64,000 nucleotides of DNA from Chitinophaga pinensis (lineage in GTDB: Bacteria > Bacteroidota > Bacteroidia > Chitinophagales > Chitinophagaceae), in the NCBI GenBank assembly GCA_945876095.1, contig CAMCMP010000012.1, positions 36,950 to 100,949 on the forward strand, written 5' to 3'. The position numbers and the translations under genes were made by a program. The notes below the pieces were generated by a model. That model worked only from the letters and a program-made list of their open reading frames with translations. It ran no database searches and was not told where the DNA came from. How positions within the stretch are numbered: position 1 is the first letter of the stretch; each line of letters opens with the position of its first letter. Shown here one piece after another: positions 27,577-36,517 of the stretch.

Positions 27577-28959
27577 ATGTTACAGAAAATCTCAGGTTGG
27601 GATGATACGATTGTTGCACTCGCTACACCGCCGGGAGTAGGGGCTATTGGTGTAATTAGAGTAAGCGGTAAAAATGCTTTAGGTATAGCCAACGAGTTAT
27701 TTGCCTCTAAAGATTTTACCAATCAAAAGTCCCATTCTATCCATGTTGGGATGCTGAGCGATGAAGGATTAAATATTGATGAGGTGGTAGTCTCCTTGTT
27801 TAAAGGGCCCAAGAGCTATACTGGTGAAGATGTAATTGAAATTGGTTGTCATGGTAGTCCCTATGTTCAACAACAAATTATAGAAGCTTTTATTCGAAGA
27901 GGGGCTCGTATTGCCCAACCAGGGGAATTTACTCAACGAGCTTTTTTGAATGGCAAGTTGGATCTTACTCAGGCAGAAGCTGTAGCGGATTTAATTGCAA
28001 GTAATACAGCAGCTTCGCAAAAAACTGCTTTAAATAATATCCGAGGTGGATTTAGTACCGTATTAAAGGAATTGCGAGAGCAGCTGATTGGGTTTTCAGC
28101 TTTGATAGAACTAGAACTTGATTTTAGTGAAGAGGATGTTGAATTTGCAGATCGTGCCAAATTTGATGCAATTCTTCAGTCAGCACAAATTACCACCAAT
28201 CAATTATTGGAGTCTTTTCAGTTGGGAAACGTTATAAAGAATGGCGTCAGTGTTGCCATCATTGGTAAACCCAATGCAGGAAAAAGTACTTTGCTCAATA
28301 CATTATTAAATGAAAACAGGGCCATTGTCAGCGAGATCGCTGGTACTACTAGAGATACGATTGAAGAGTTGATTAATATCAAAGGGATTTTATTTCGACT
28401 GATAGACACCGCTGGTATTAGGCAAGATAGTAAAGATGTAATTGAATTGGTAGGGATAGAAAAGAGTTTAGAAAAGATGAAGCAAGCGGATGTTGTTTTG
28501 TACATTTTTGATGTGAATGAAATGGGCTCTTCAGAACTAGATGAGATAGTGAGCGAATTTGAAGAGTCGAATAAAAAATATGTATTGGCTGGTAATAAGT
28601 CAGATATTGCAATGAACGGGGCAGTAGAAAAATTCGATTCTGTAAATAAGATTTTTTCGATTTCCGCCAAAAATAAAATGGGGATTGAGCAGATCAAGGA
28701 TGCATTGTTTGACTCCACCGTCGGTGAGTCACCGGCCACTGAAAATGTGGTAGTCACCAATGCTCGCCACTACGGCGCCTTACAACAGGTTAACCAATCA
28801 CTGACAGATATAAAACAAGGACTTGATTCTGGCAGAGCAACAGACCTAATCGCTTTGGACATTCGCCGTTGTTTGCATTATATCTCTGAAATTACAGGTG
28901 ATATTTCTAACGAAGATGTATTGGATTTTATTTTTTCTAAGTTTTGTATCGGAAAGTAA
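27577..28959 (+). CDS. mnmE: tRNA modification GTPase MnmE
   Basis: GTPase that, with MnmG, installs the 5-carboxymethylaminomethyl group on wobble uridines of tRNAs, 460 aa, usual length. Seen: the N-terminal folate-binding domain (TIVALATPPGVGAIGVIRVS), the helical domain, the inserted G domain with G1 GKPNAGKST (230-238), G3 DTAG (277-280) and G4 NKSD (340-343), and the C-terminal catalytic FCIGK. The gene is intact although it borders the probable island. A decayed second copy of part of its G domain lies at 52.1 kb. Confidence 0.97.
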   Translation: MLQKISGWDDTIVALATPPGVGAIGVIRVSGKNALGIANELFASKDFTNQKSHSIHVGMLSDEGLNIDEVVVSLFKGPKSYTGEDVIEIGCHGSPYVQQQIIEAFIRRGARIAQPGEFTQRAFLNGKLDLTQAEAVADLIASNTAASQKTALNNIRGGFSTVLKELREQLIGFSALIELELDFSEEDVEFADRAKFDAILQSAQITTNQLLESFQLGNVIKNGVSVAIIGKPNAGKSTLLNTLLNENRAIVSEIAGTTRDTIEELINIKGILFRLIDTAGIRQDSKDVIELVGIEKSLEKMKQADVVLYIFDVNEMGSSELDEIVSEFEESNKKYVLAGNKSDIAMNGAVEKFDSVNKIFSISAKNKMGIEQIKDALFDSTVGESPATENVVVTNARHYGALQQVNQSLTDIKQGLDSGRATDLIALDIRRCLHYISEITGDISNEDVLDFIFSKFCIGK

Positions 28960-29001
28960 GTGGCAAAAATAAACACCTAAAAAACTACCCAAAAACACAT
29001 C

Positions 29002-29026
29002 AAAACCCTTACTTAGTAAGGGTTTT
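29002..29026 (+). terminator. Rho-independent terminator after mnmE
   Basis: Arms AAAACCCTTAC and GTAAGGGTTTT form a stem around a short TTA-centred loop, followed by a T-rich stretch. It lies about 43 bases behind the mnmE stop. Confidence 0.8.
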
Positions 29027-29080
29027 GTAATTTTATCCTTTTTGGTTGAAATTGGGTTGTTTTTGTATTTTTGGGCATAT

Positions 29081-29100
29081 TTTGTACCTTATTTGTACCT
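29081..29100 (+). repeat. Left candidate attachment repeat
   Basis: TTTGTACCTTATTTGTACCT matches 60712-60731 at 18 of 20 positions in the same orientation. It lies between the mnmE terminator and the integrase genes, where an att site would be expected. It is itself built of two TTTGTACCT-like units and overlaps a candidate promoter box. Confidence 0.45.
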
Positions 29101-29103
29101 TTG
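29096..29103 (+). promoter_or_regulatory. Candidate promoter of the integrase unit
   Basis: TACCTTTG fits TAnnTTTG, with TTG at 29071-29073 as a possible -33 element 22 bases upstream. It would give a leader of about 110 bases that includes the 10-bp tandem repeats. Confidence 0.45.
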
Positions 29104-29150
29104 TAAAAATTGGTCGAAACTAAAAAATGGGTAAAAAATAATTTTGGCAC

Positions 29151-29200
29151 AAATTGTCACTAATTGTCTTTTATTGTCGTAAATTGTAATTTAACTGTAA
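29151..29200 (+). repeat. Helically phased 10-bp tandem repeats before the HTH/integrase genes
   Basis: Four consecutive 10-base units fit the consensus WWATTGTMNN (29151-29190), and a fifth, weaker one (TTAACTGTAA) follows. The spacing equals about one DNA turn, so the same face is presented repeatedly. They end 17 bases before the ATG of the Zn-ribbon/HTH gene and are likely binding sites for it or for the integrase. Confidence 0.6.
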
Positions 29201-29217
29201 ATAAAATTGACATTTTT

Positions 29218-29577
29218 ATGAGCTCAAATATTCAAATTTCAAGGGTATGCGAATCTTGCAAGGTAGATTTCATTGCTAAGACCACCCGTACCCGTTTCTG
29301 CTCAAAAAAGTGTACCAGCGCTGTTTATAAGCAAAAGCATACAGAGGCTAAAATTGAAAAAAGCAATGCTGAAACTGCTGCATCTAAAATTCTGCCAATT
29401 GTTGAAATAATGTTGAAGACATATTACTCTATTGAAGACCTGTGTCAAATTTTCGGGTTGAGTAGAAGGACTGTTTATCGAATTATTGAAAGGGGAGAGC
29501 TACAACATGCAAAGCTAGGAGGCAAAACCTTTGTGCATAAGGAAACTATCGAAAATCTATTTAAAAAGGAAAAATAA
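29218..29577 (+). CDS. Zn-ribbon/helix-turn-helix excisionase-like regulator
   Basis: 119 aa from the ATG at 29218. The N-terminal CESCKVDF...RFCSKKC pattern forms a likely zinc ribbon. After a Lys/Glu/Ala linker, the C-terminal half is a MerR/excisionase-type HTH (TYYSIEDLCQIFGLSRRTVY, then RIIERGELQHAKLGG). Such proteins direct excision or regulate integrases. Its stop shares one base with the integrase ATG, so the two are made together. The 10-bp repeats just upstream may be its own binding sites (inference). Confidence 0.8.
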   Translation: MSSNIQISRVCESCKVDFIAKTTRTRFCSKKCTSAVYKQKHTEAKIEKSNAETAASKILPIVEIMLKTYYSIEDLCQIFGLSRRTVYRIIERGELQHAKLGGKTFVHKETIENLFKKEK

Positions 29578-30725
29578 TGGGAATCAAAGTAGCACTCAGG
29601 AAAAAGAAAATTTCAAAAGGAAGGCTTAGCTTATATCTGGATTTCTATCCTGCTATTCCAAATCCAAAGAATGGAGAATTGACTCGCAGGGAGTTTCTGG
29701 GCCAGTATATTATTCAAAGTCCTAAAACACCTGCAGAAAGATCCAATAATAAGGATACCATTGAGATTGCTGAGGACATAAGACATAAACGTCAAAACAT
29801 TTTAAATAAGCCCGAAATATACAATGAGTTTGAGAAACGTTTGATGGACCAAAAACGGTTGTCGGAAACATGCACGCTAGTATATTTTGAAAAACTTGCT
29901 AAAAAGCGTGTTGGAGGTAATATGGATAACTGGCAAGCGGCTTATTTGTATTTTAAAGATTTTCTTCTGGGTGAATCATTTCCGTTTAGCCAACTAACTG
30001 AATCGGTATGCGAGGACTTTAAAGAATATTTATTGAATACCCCCAGCAGAAAATCTGATAAGCAAACACTTTCAATCAATTCTGCAAAATCATATTTTGA
30101 TAAGTTGAAGGTAATCTTGAAGCAAGCCTATAAGGATGGACATTTACAAATTGATTTGAATGCAAGATTGGATAGTATCAAGGAAGAAGAAACGCACCGC
30201 GAGTTCCTTGATCAAAAGGAATTAAATCAGTTGGCAAATACTAATTGTGTTATTCCAGTAGTTAAAAATGCAGGAATTTTTTCTGCATTAACTGGTTTGC
30301 GTTTTGGAGATATTCAGCAACTGAAATGGAAAGAGGTGATTCATATTGACGGGCAAGGTTATTATATTCGATTTACTCAGCGTAAAACTGGTGGTGCAGA
30401 GATGATGCCAATTTCTGATGAGACCTATAATCTATTGGGTACTCCTAAGGATGCTGAGGATGAAATATTTAGTGGACTTGATTATTATGACTGCTCACAA
30501 AACACTGATTTTAAAAAGTGGTTTACCGATGCAGGGATTAATAAAAAATTCACCTTTCACTGCTTCCGACACACATTTGCAGTACTTCAGTTACTAAGTG
30601 GAACCGATATTTATACTGTGTCAAAAATGCTGGGTCACCGGAGTGTGAAAACTACTATGATTTATGCAAAGGTGGTGGATGAAATGAAGAGAAGTGCTTC
30701 TGAAAAAATAAAAATAAATAGGTAA
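29577..30725 (+). CDS. Tyrosine site-specific integrase
   Basis: 382 aa tyrosine recombinase of the Bacteroidota type with an N-terminal arm-binding and a SAM-like core-binding domain (about 95-200). The catalytic set is complete: Arg242 (ALTGLRFGDIQQL), Lys270 (FTQRKTGG), His328-x-x-Arg331 (FHCFRHTFA), His354 (MLGHRSVKTT) and Tyr363 (MIYAKV). It is therefore probably active. It would integrate and excise the surrounding element by strand exchange at att sites, for which the repeats at 29.08 and 60.71 kb are candidates. Confidence 0.92.
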   Translation: MGIKVALRKKKISKGRLSLYLDFYPAIPNPKNGELTRREFLGQYIIQSPKTPAERSNNKDTIEIAEDIRHKRQNILNKPEIYNEFEKRLMDQKRLSETCTLVYFEKLAKKRVGGNMDNWQAAYLYFKDFLLGESFPFSQLTESVCEDFKEYLLNTPSRKSDKQTLSINSAKSYFDKLKVILKQAYKDGHLQIDLNARLDSIKEEETHREFLDQKELNQLANTNCVIPVVKNAGIFSALTGLRFGDIQQLKWKEVIHIDGQGYYIRFTQRKTGGAEMMPISDETYNLLGTPKDAEDEIFSGLDYYDCSQNTDFKKWFTDAGINKKFTFHCFRHTFAVLQLLSGTDIYTVSKMLGHRSVKTTMIYAKVVDEMKRSASEKIKINR

Positions 30726-30729
30726 GGAT

Positions 30730-31653
30730 ATGAAGAAAAAAATAACATTTAAAGAATGGGATTCAGGTAAAGTAGTATATAGAAGTTGTGATGTATATAT
30801 TCCTTCTACAGCAAAAAATAAAGTTATAAGATTTGACTGGGATGGCTTGGATCAAAGCGAAGCCCAAAAAATAAAGTCTAGGCAAGAACAATTATTTCAA
30901 GAAAATTGCTCAAAGAATTTAGAATTGTGGAAACAAATATTTAAAGGTAATATTTTGCAATATAAAGAAAAGGAAAGATACCTTGAAAATGAGAAAAGTG
31001 ATATGAGGGCAATACTTTCTATTGACGAAAAGTTGAATATAATTTACTATGAAATACCTTTTTTAAATCATAAGAAAATTGTATTTACAGAAAATTCACT
31101 TCGAGAAATAAGGAATTATTTCCAAGAGGTCATTTTGGTAGGCAGAACAAGGTCGTATGATTATATGCATAGCCCCAATTTCCCATATCAGCATTTAAGT
31201 AAAACGCCTGACGAAGTTTATGCCCAAGTTTGTTGGGATTTTTATAAATGGCTATTGAGTTACAAAATCAATTCAGAAATAATTACCAATGAAAGGGAAG
31301 AAGTTGAAATTTCGAAAATTGAAGATATAGTCCAAGGCAATAAGGTTCAAAAACGAAAAATTAAATCGCTTTTAGAATTATTGGATGATAATATAGATAA
31401 AGTTAAAGTAGTTAAAGACGCAATCAATAAACTAAATATTTCAAAAGGTACTTCTGAAAGACAGATAACCGCCTTCGTTGTTGTCTTAAAAGAAGCGAAT
31501 GTGTTGCCTCCACATAGAGATGTTAAATTAATGCGCTCTATATATCTTGAAATTGATAAACCGATTCCTGAAAATATAAAATCTAGGACTGATGGCCAAG
31601 AATATAAATTGTTTTATAAGGCTGCAAAAAATTATTTTGGCCTCACCAAATAA
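30730..31653 (+). CDS. Uncharacterised island protein
   Basis: 307 aa, four bases after the integrase. I do not recognise a family. The sequence is hydrophilic and rich in Lys and Glu, with no signal peptide or membrane segment. An aromatic-rich middle (SYDYMHSPNFPYQHLS; VCWDFYKWLLSYK) is followed by a helical C-terminus with INKLNISKGTSERQITAFVV and ending YKAAKNYFGLTK. Its position suggests a role in the life of the element, such as regulation or replication, but nothing in the sequence proves it. Confidence 0.6.
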   Translation: MKKKITFKEWDSGKVVYRSCDVYIPSTAKNKVIRFDWDGLDQSEAQKIKSRQEQLFQENCSKNLELWKQIFKGNILQYKEKERYLENEKSDMRAILSIDEKLNIIYYEIPFLNHKKIVFTENSLREIRNYFQEVILVGRTRSYDYMHSPNFPYQHLSKTPDEVYAQVCWDFYKWLLSYKINSEIITNEREEVEISKIEDIVQGNKVQKRKIKSLLELLDDNIDKVKVVKDAINKLNISKGTSERQITAFVVVLKEANVLPPHRDVKLMRSIYLEIDKPIPENIKSRTDGQEYKLFYKAAKNYFGLTK

Positions 31654-31743
31654 ACTGGCCAATATTGGCCCCATCAGGCCTATTCCGGACTAAATTCTTA
31701 AATCTTGGTTTAGTAGATTTAATTGCATGTACAATATTTTTAC

Positions 31744-32085
31744 ATGGAAATTATCACTATATCAGTACAACAGTTAGAAGCCTTACTTGATTCAAAGGTA
31801 AAGGTAATTATAGACGCTATTTCTCCCAAAAATAAAGAGCCGCCATCAGACCAGTGGTTTGATTTAAAAGCTTTGATAGAATATCTTCCATCAAAGCCTA
31901 GGCCCCAAACGATTTACGATTGGGTTCATAAAAAAATCATACCCTATCATAAGGCTACTCAGACTAAATCATTACAGTTTCTTAAATCTGAAATTGATAT
32001 CTGGTTAAAAAACGGCAGACGTAAAACCCAATCAGAGAAATCTGAATTTGTAACTAATTATTTAAATAAAAAAACAATAAAATGA
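31744..32085 (+). CDS. Helix-turn-helix DNA-binding protein (AlpA/excisionase type)
   Basis: 113 aa from the ATG at 31744 (an earlier in-frame start is less convincing). The core WFDLKALIEYLPSKPRPQTIY-type stretch followed by DWVHKKIIPYHKATQTKSLQ and FLKSEIDIWLKNGRRK is the HTH_17 winged-helix pattern common in Bacteroidota mobile elements. It probably regulates the downstream element genes or assists the integrase. Confidence 0.75.
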   Translation: MEIITISVQQLEALLDSKVKVIIDAISPKNKEPPSDQWFDLKALIEYLPSKPRPQTIYDWVHKKIIPYHKATQTKSLQFLKSEIDIWLKNGRRKTQSEKSEFVTNYLNKKTIK

Positions 32086-32160
32086 AGACTGCATAAAGGA
32101 CGACTTTTTAAATCAGCCAACATCCGATTGTTTAAAATCTCTTTAAAAAATAAAAATAAT

Positions 32161-32616
32161 ATGAATAAATACGATGTAATCCAATTGTCGTTTCCAGCAT
32201 ATACTATGGGAAAGGCTTGTAAATATTGCGATAAACCCATTGCAGACCATGAACATGCTTCAAGAATTTTTTGTCCAAAAATTGTATTACCCGACGGTTC
32301 TATCCAAAACTGCAAGGATGACTATTGGGCGGAGACAAGAAAAAATGAATCTGATATCTATAAAATCATTGCCCTTTATCAAAAAAAGGTGTCTACTATT
32401 CTTGGGTATGTTTATGAGCTGAATCTTCCAGAAATAACATATGAGACACTTGATAGTATGGGTATTTATCTAAACCGTTGCCTTTATAGCAGCGCTGAAG
32501 CAGATGATATGATGTCTTTCTTTTTTGTAGATTTTTCAATAACAATTCATTCAAAAACTAACACTATTAAAATTATTAAATATGATCAAGAATTACTCAA
32601 ACAGGAATTATATTAA
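32161..32616 (+). CDS. Uncharacterised protein with Cys/His cluster
   Basis: 151 aa from the ATG at 32161. The first third holds CKYCDKPIADHEHASRIFC and a further Cys in GSIQNCKDDYW, together a plausible zinc site. The rest is helical without a known motif. Its last 35 bases overlap the following gene in another frame, suggesting a compact operon. Function unknown. Confidence 0.6.
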   Translation: MNKYDVIQLSFPAYTMGKACKYCDKPIADHEHASRIFCPKIVLPDGSIQNCKDDYWAETRKNESDIYKIIALYQKKVSTILGYVYELNLPEITYETLDSMGIYLNRCLYSSAEADDMMSFFFVDFSITIHSKTNTIKIIKYDQELLKQELY

Positions 32617-32896
32617 CAGTGTAAAATCTTGGGGTGCCGAAGGCATATCTCCAAAAAACAACAATAATTTGATGCCTATCCTAGTGGGAGCAAGCATTAC
32701 TGTAGTAATTGTAGGTATTTACCTTTATAATAATCGACAGAAGCAGATAAATTTATTGAGAAAGAATTTGGATGAATCACTTAAAAGAAATTTGGTAATA
32801 CAGCGAGAAAATGAAATATTTGCTCAAGAAAATTCGGCTCTTACAGTTTTTAAAGAGAATGCTGAGTTAATGGATGAGCAAGTTACAATAGATTAA
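32582..32896 (+). CDS. Small membrane-anchored coiled-coil protein
   Basis: 104 aa. One membrane helix lies at about residues 31-48 (MPILVGASITVVIVGIYL). A charged heptad-like helix follows (RQKQINLLRKNLDESLKRN, then IQRENEIFAQENSALTVFKE). No known family. It overlaps the upstream gene by 35 bases and ends the integrase-linked gene group. Confidence 0.55.
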   Translation: MIKNYSNRNYINSVKSWGAEGISPKNNNNLMPILVGASITVVIVGIYLYNNRQKQINLLRKNLDESLKRNLVIQRENEIFAQENSALTVFKENAELMDEQVTID

Positions 32897-33064
32897 AAAT
32901 GTTCTTATATACCCCTTTTTCTTGTGTAAGTTAATTTTTCCCATTTCAACTGACACTGGAAGAAAGAATTCTTACAAGATTAGATTTAGCTTGTGTAAAA
33001 TAAATAGGCAATATTTATTTTTTAATTTAATTATTGTTTATATTTATTGTGAATAACCAACGAT

Positions 33065-33525
33065 TTGCTTTTGTCCAACTCACTCACTTACCCCGAGAAA
33101 AAATTACTGCTCCAGGTAGCTGAAGGAGATGAAACCGCTTTTATACAGCTTTATTTACAGCAGCATCAGTTATTAGCCAGTTATGTTTTTCGGATCACTG
33201 AATCTAGGGAATTGACGGAAGAAATCATGCAGGATGTATTTATGAATATTTGGAGGGTGAGGGAAACGCTTGCTGGGATTAATAATTTCAAACATTTTTG
33301 TTAGTAGTCAGCCTCAACAAGCCCTTAGACCTATTAAAAAGCAATTGAAAGAACAAAAACTCAAACAGATTTTTGGAAAAAAATGTGTTTGAGTTACTTC
33401 TCGCTGTTAATGATACTGAAGTTGCGCGTTATTCCGTCATAGATCAGGCCAGATTACATTCTTTAGAATATTTTTCAAAAATGCTCACCAACCTGGTATT
33501 AATGTTGACGGAACCAATCAGTTAA
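33065..33525 (+). pseudogene. Decayed ECF RNA polymerase sigma-factor gene
   Basis: The first 79 codons read like region 2 of a FecI-type ECF sigma factor (YPEKKLLLQVAEGDETAFIQ; ITESRELTEEIMQDVFMNIW) and then stop at TAG. Past it, in shifted frames, similarity seems to go on: NKPLDLLK resembles the usual region-2 end, and YSVIDQAR resembles the linker before region 4. No ATG start is found (the frame opens with TTG). Region 4 is not recoverable, so it cannot be functional. The right limit is approximate. Confidence 0.65.
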
Positions 33526-33737
33526 AAAAACTAGTAATAAAAATCAGATCATCTAAATAGGTTTCGAAAAAAATGGATTATATGGCAAAATCTATACAAA
33601 TAGGGATGATTAATTATTAGATCTAATAATTAATTAAATTGTAAAATGGAATTTAAGTGAATTAGATTTAAATCAATAGATATAACAGTAATAAGATTTC
33701 ACTTGCTTTAGAAACTTTAAAATATACTCATCATACT

Positions 33738-34475
33738 ATGACCGTCGGACTTTTTATACCTTGTTATGTGAATCAATTTTATTCCAATGCGGCAAAAGCT
33801 ACTTTGCAATTGCTTCAAAAATTGGGAGTGGAGGTTGTTTATCCTCCCAAACAAACCTGTTGTGGGCAACCTATGGCAAATTCAGGTTTCGAACACCTAT
33901 CTCAGGGCTGTAGTGATCTTTTTATAGAAAATTTTTCAGCCTTTGAATATATCGTTGCGCCATCAGCTAGCTGTGTTTTGCATGTTAAAGACCACCTTAC
34001 CTCTCAAACAAATCCTGAACTGGCATTATCCATTCGTTCAAAAGTATTTGAGCTGGTAGAATTTTTAACCGACGTATTGAAAGTGGAAAAACTTGATGCA
34101 ACTTTTCCTCATAAGGTAGGATTGCACCATAGCTGTCATGGCTTACGTGGACTTTATTTATCTCAAATGAGTGAATTGAATGCCCCACCTTTTTCAAAGC
34201 CTCAACACTTACTAAATATGGTAAAAGGACTAGAACAAATATCCCTTGATCGTTCTGATGAATGCTGTGGCTTTGGAGGAACTTTTTGTATTGCAGAAGA
34301 AGCCGTATCTGTAAAAATGGGAAAGGATAGAGTAAATGATCACATTAAAAGTGGAGCTGAATATATCACATCATCAGATCTGTCCTGCTTGATGCATTTA
34401 GAAGGGATTCTTCACAGAAACAACGAGAAAGTTAAAGTAATACACATTGCTGAAATCTTAAATGCTACATTATGA
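33738..34475 (+). CDS. lutA: Lactate utilisation protein A (Fe-S oxidoreductase)
   Basis: 245 aa, the LutA/YkgE subunit of the LutABC L-lactate oxidation complex. Two CCG domains are seen: TCCGQPMANSGF and ECCGFGGTFCI, each preceded by an upstream Cys (IPCYVNQF; HHSCHGLRG). These bind the iron-sulfur or heterodisulfide-type site. The stop overlaps the lutB start as ATGA, so the genes are coupled. The family is well known for lactate, but closely related complexes can take other short hydroxyacids. Confidence 0.93.
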   Translation: MTVGLFIPCYVNQFYSNAAKATLQLLQKLGVEVVYPPKQTCCGQPMANSGFEHLSQGCSDLFIENFSAFEYIVAPSASCVLHVKDHLTSQTNPELALSIRSKVFELVEFLTDVLKVEKLDATFPHKVGLHHSCHGLRGLYLSQMSELNAPPFSKPQHLLNMVKGLEQISLDRSDECCGFGGTFCIAEEAVSVKMGKDRVNDHIKSGAEYITSSDLSCLMHLEGILHRNNEKVKVIHIAEILNATL

Positions 34476-35869
34476 AACAAACTAAAACAAAGGATCACGC
34501 CGCAATGGCGGAAGCTTTTATAAAAGATGAAGAGCGGGTTGACTGGCATGATGGAGCACTTTGGTATATCCGTGAAAAGCGCGACATCGCTTCAAAGAAA
34601 ATTCCCGAGTGGGAGCAACTTCGGGAAGCAGCATCCATGATAAAAAACAATGTGATCTCAAATCTTCATGAATATCTTTTGCAGTTTGAAGCAAATCTTA
34701 AAAAAAATGGGATTACTGTGCATTGGGCTGCTGATGCGGAAGAGCACAATGCTATTGTGTACGCTATTTTAAAGGCAAAAGAAATTACGCAGATGGTGAA
34801 AAGTAAATCTATGCTTACAGAAGAATGCCAACTCAATGAATACCTTGAAGAACGCGGAATTAGTGTGATCAATTCTGATTTAGGAGAATACATTCAGCAA
34901 ATTGATAATGAACCACCAAGTCATATTGTTCTGCCCTGTATTCACAAAAGAAAAGAAGAGATTGGAGAATTATTTCATAAGCACCTGGGAACTGAAAAAG
35001 GGTTGTCCGATCCGACACAGCTTACTAGGGTTGCCCGTAAACATTTACGAAACGAATTTCTCTCTAGAAGGGTCGCTCTTACAGGTGTAAATTTTGCAGT
35101 TGCTGAAACAGGCGAATATGTTGTTTGCACTAATGAAGGGAATGCTGATATGGGAGCCCATCTCTCTGAAGTACAAATAGCCTCCATGGGAATTGAAAAA
35201 TTAATACCTCAGAAAAACCACCTCTCCGTATTTTTAAGATTACTTGCCCGAAGTGCTACAGGGCAGCCTATAACCATTTATTCGAGCCATTATAAAAAGC
35301 CTCGTGAAGGGCAGGAAATGCATTTGATATTGGTCGATGCAGGAAGGACGCGTCAGTTGGGGCGGGCAGATTTTAGGGACTCTTTAAAATGTATTAAGTG
35401 TGGAAGTTGTATGAATACATGCCCTGTCTACAGAAAGAGTGGAGGCCTTAGTTATCAGAATACTATTTCTGGACCAATTGGTGCAATTTTAGCTCCTAAT
35501 CTAGATATGAAAATGCATGCAGATCTACCATTTGCGTCTACCCTTTGTGGTTCTTGTAGCAATGTTTGTCCTGTTAAGATCAATATCCATGAACAGTTGT
35601 ACAAGTGGCGGCAGGTAATTGTAAAAGAAGGCTATGCTGCAAATACAAAAGCGTTAGGTATGAAGACGATGGCCTGGACATTATCGTCACCCAATTCATT
35701 TAATACGGCGGGTAGGGCAGGAAGATGGGTTTTGCAAAACATTCCTTTTGTAGTAAATAATAAATTGAATCCTTGGTATAAGCAACGGGATATGCCGGAG
35801 GGATCGGGTCAATCTTTTGCAGAGTGGTATCAAAAAAATGGAGAAAACAATAAGGAAGATTTAAAGTAA
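34472..35869 (+). CDS. lutB: Lactate utilisation protein B (Fe-S protein)
   Basis: 465 aa, LutB/YkgF subunit. The N-terminal LUD-type domain holds FAVAETGEYVVCTNEGNADM. The ferredoxin-type clusters are CIKCGSCMNTCPVYRKSGG and LCGSCSNVCPVKINIHEQLY. It passes electrons from hydroxyacid oxidation, presumably to the quinone pool. Middle gene of lutABC. Confidence 0.94.
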   Translation: MKQTKTKDHAAMAEAFIKDEERVDWHDGALWYIREKRDIASKKIPEWEQLREAASMIKNNVISNLHEYLLQFEANLKKNGITVHWAADAEEHNAIVYAILKAKEITQMVKSKSMLTEECQLNEYLEERGISVINSDLGEYIQQIDNEPPSHIVLPCIHKRKEEIGELFHKHLGTEKGLSDPTQLTRVARKHLRNEFLSRRVALTGVNFAVAETGEYVVCTNEGNADMGAHLSEVQIASMGIEKLIPQKNHLSVFLRLLARSATGQPITIYSSHYKKPREGQEMHLILVDAGRTRQLGRADFRDSLKCIKCGSCMNTCPVYRKSGGLSYQNTISGPIGAILAPNLDMKMHADLPFASTLCGSCSNVCPVKINIHEQLYKWRQVIVKEGYAANTKALGMKTMAWTLSSPNSFNTAGRAGRWVLQNIPFVVNNKLNPWYKQRDMPEGSGQSFAEWYQKNGENNKEDLK

Positions 35870-35914
35870 AAATGCAATCACCAACCATTCATTACGTAGT
35901 TTAATAATCATCAC

Positions 35915-36499
35915 ATGACTAGCAGAGAAAAAATATTGGAAGCGGTATTAAATAATCAGCCTGATTTATCGCCATTGCCGGATATATCAATGTTTAAAGG
36001 AAATCATAATAATGTTGTACAAAAATACATGGACGTTTTTAGGTCTATTGGGGGTAAAACATTTTTGGTTGAGAATTTGGATGAGGTCAACGCTTTGATT
36101 ACAGAACATTTTGATATTAACAAACGCGTCATTACTACATTGACTGATTTAAGCGATCGATTTGAATTAATATCGGCAACAGTTGATCCACATTTGTATG
36201 AAGATGTAGAACTGGCAATTATTAATGCGCACTTTTCTGTGGCGGAGAATGGAGCGGTGTGGCTTACAGAGGATCTGATGGGGCAACGTATCATCCCTTA
36301 TATATGTCAACACCTAGCCGTTGTAATAAATGCGGAAAAAATTGTTCCAACCCTTCATGAAGCATATGATATTATTGGATTAGGAAACTATGGTTTTGGT
36401 GGATTTATTGGAGGACCTTCTAAAACTGCAGATATTGAACAAGCCCTAGTACTGGGTGCTCACGGGCCACTAACTATGACTGTTTTTATATTAAAATAA
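35915..36499 (+). CDS. lutC: Lactate utilisation protein C (LUD domain)
   Basis: 194 aa, LutC/YkgG family. A LUD domain is seen with HFSVAENGAVWLTEDLMG, HLAVVINAEKIVPTLHEAYD and the C-terminal FIGGPSKTADIEQALVLGAH, followed by GP. It completes the lactate-oxidising set and is 18 bases upstream of the malate synthase gene, so the four genes form one unit. Confidence 0.94.
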   Translation: MTSREKILEAVLNNQPDLSPLPDISMFKGNHNNVVQKYMDVFRSIGGKTFLVENLDEVNALITEHFDINKRVITTLTDLSDRFELISATVDPHLYEDVELAIINAHFSVAENGAVWLTEDLMGQRIIPYICQHLAVVINAEKIVPTLHEAYDIIGLGNYGFGGFIGGPSKTADIEQALVLGAHGPLTMTVFILK

Positions 36500-36517
36500 C
36501 TAGCAAAAAAATATCTT

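Noticed and set aside
28218..28760. A 180-codon open frame on the minus strand inside mnmE.
   Set aside because: It lies opposite a fully conserved gene, has no recognisable domain and is Ser/Ile-rich as expected for an antisense shadow.
29218..32896. Interpretation of the integrase group as part of a complete integrative conjugative element.
   Set aside because: No relaxase, coupling protein, conjugation pilus or TraG-type gene was found anywhere in the window.
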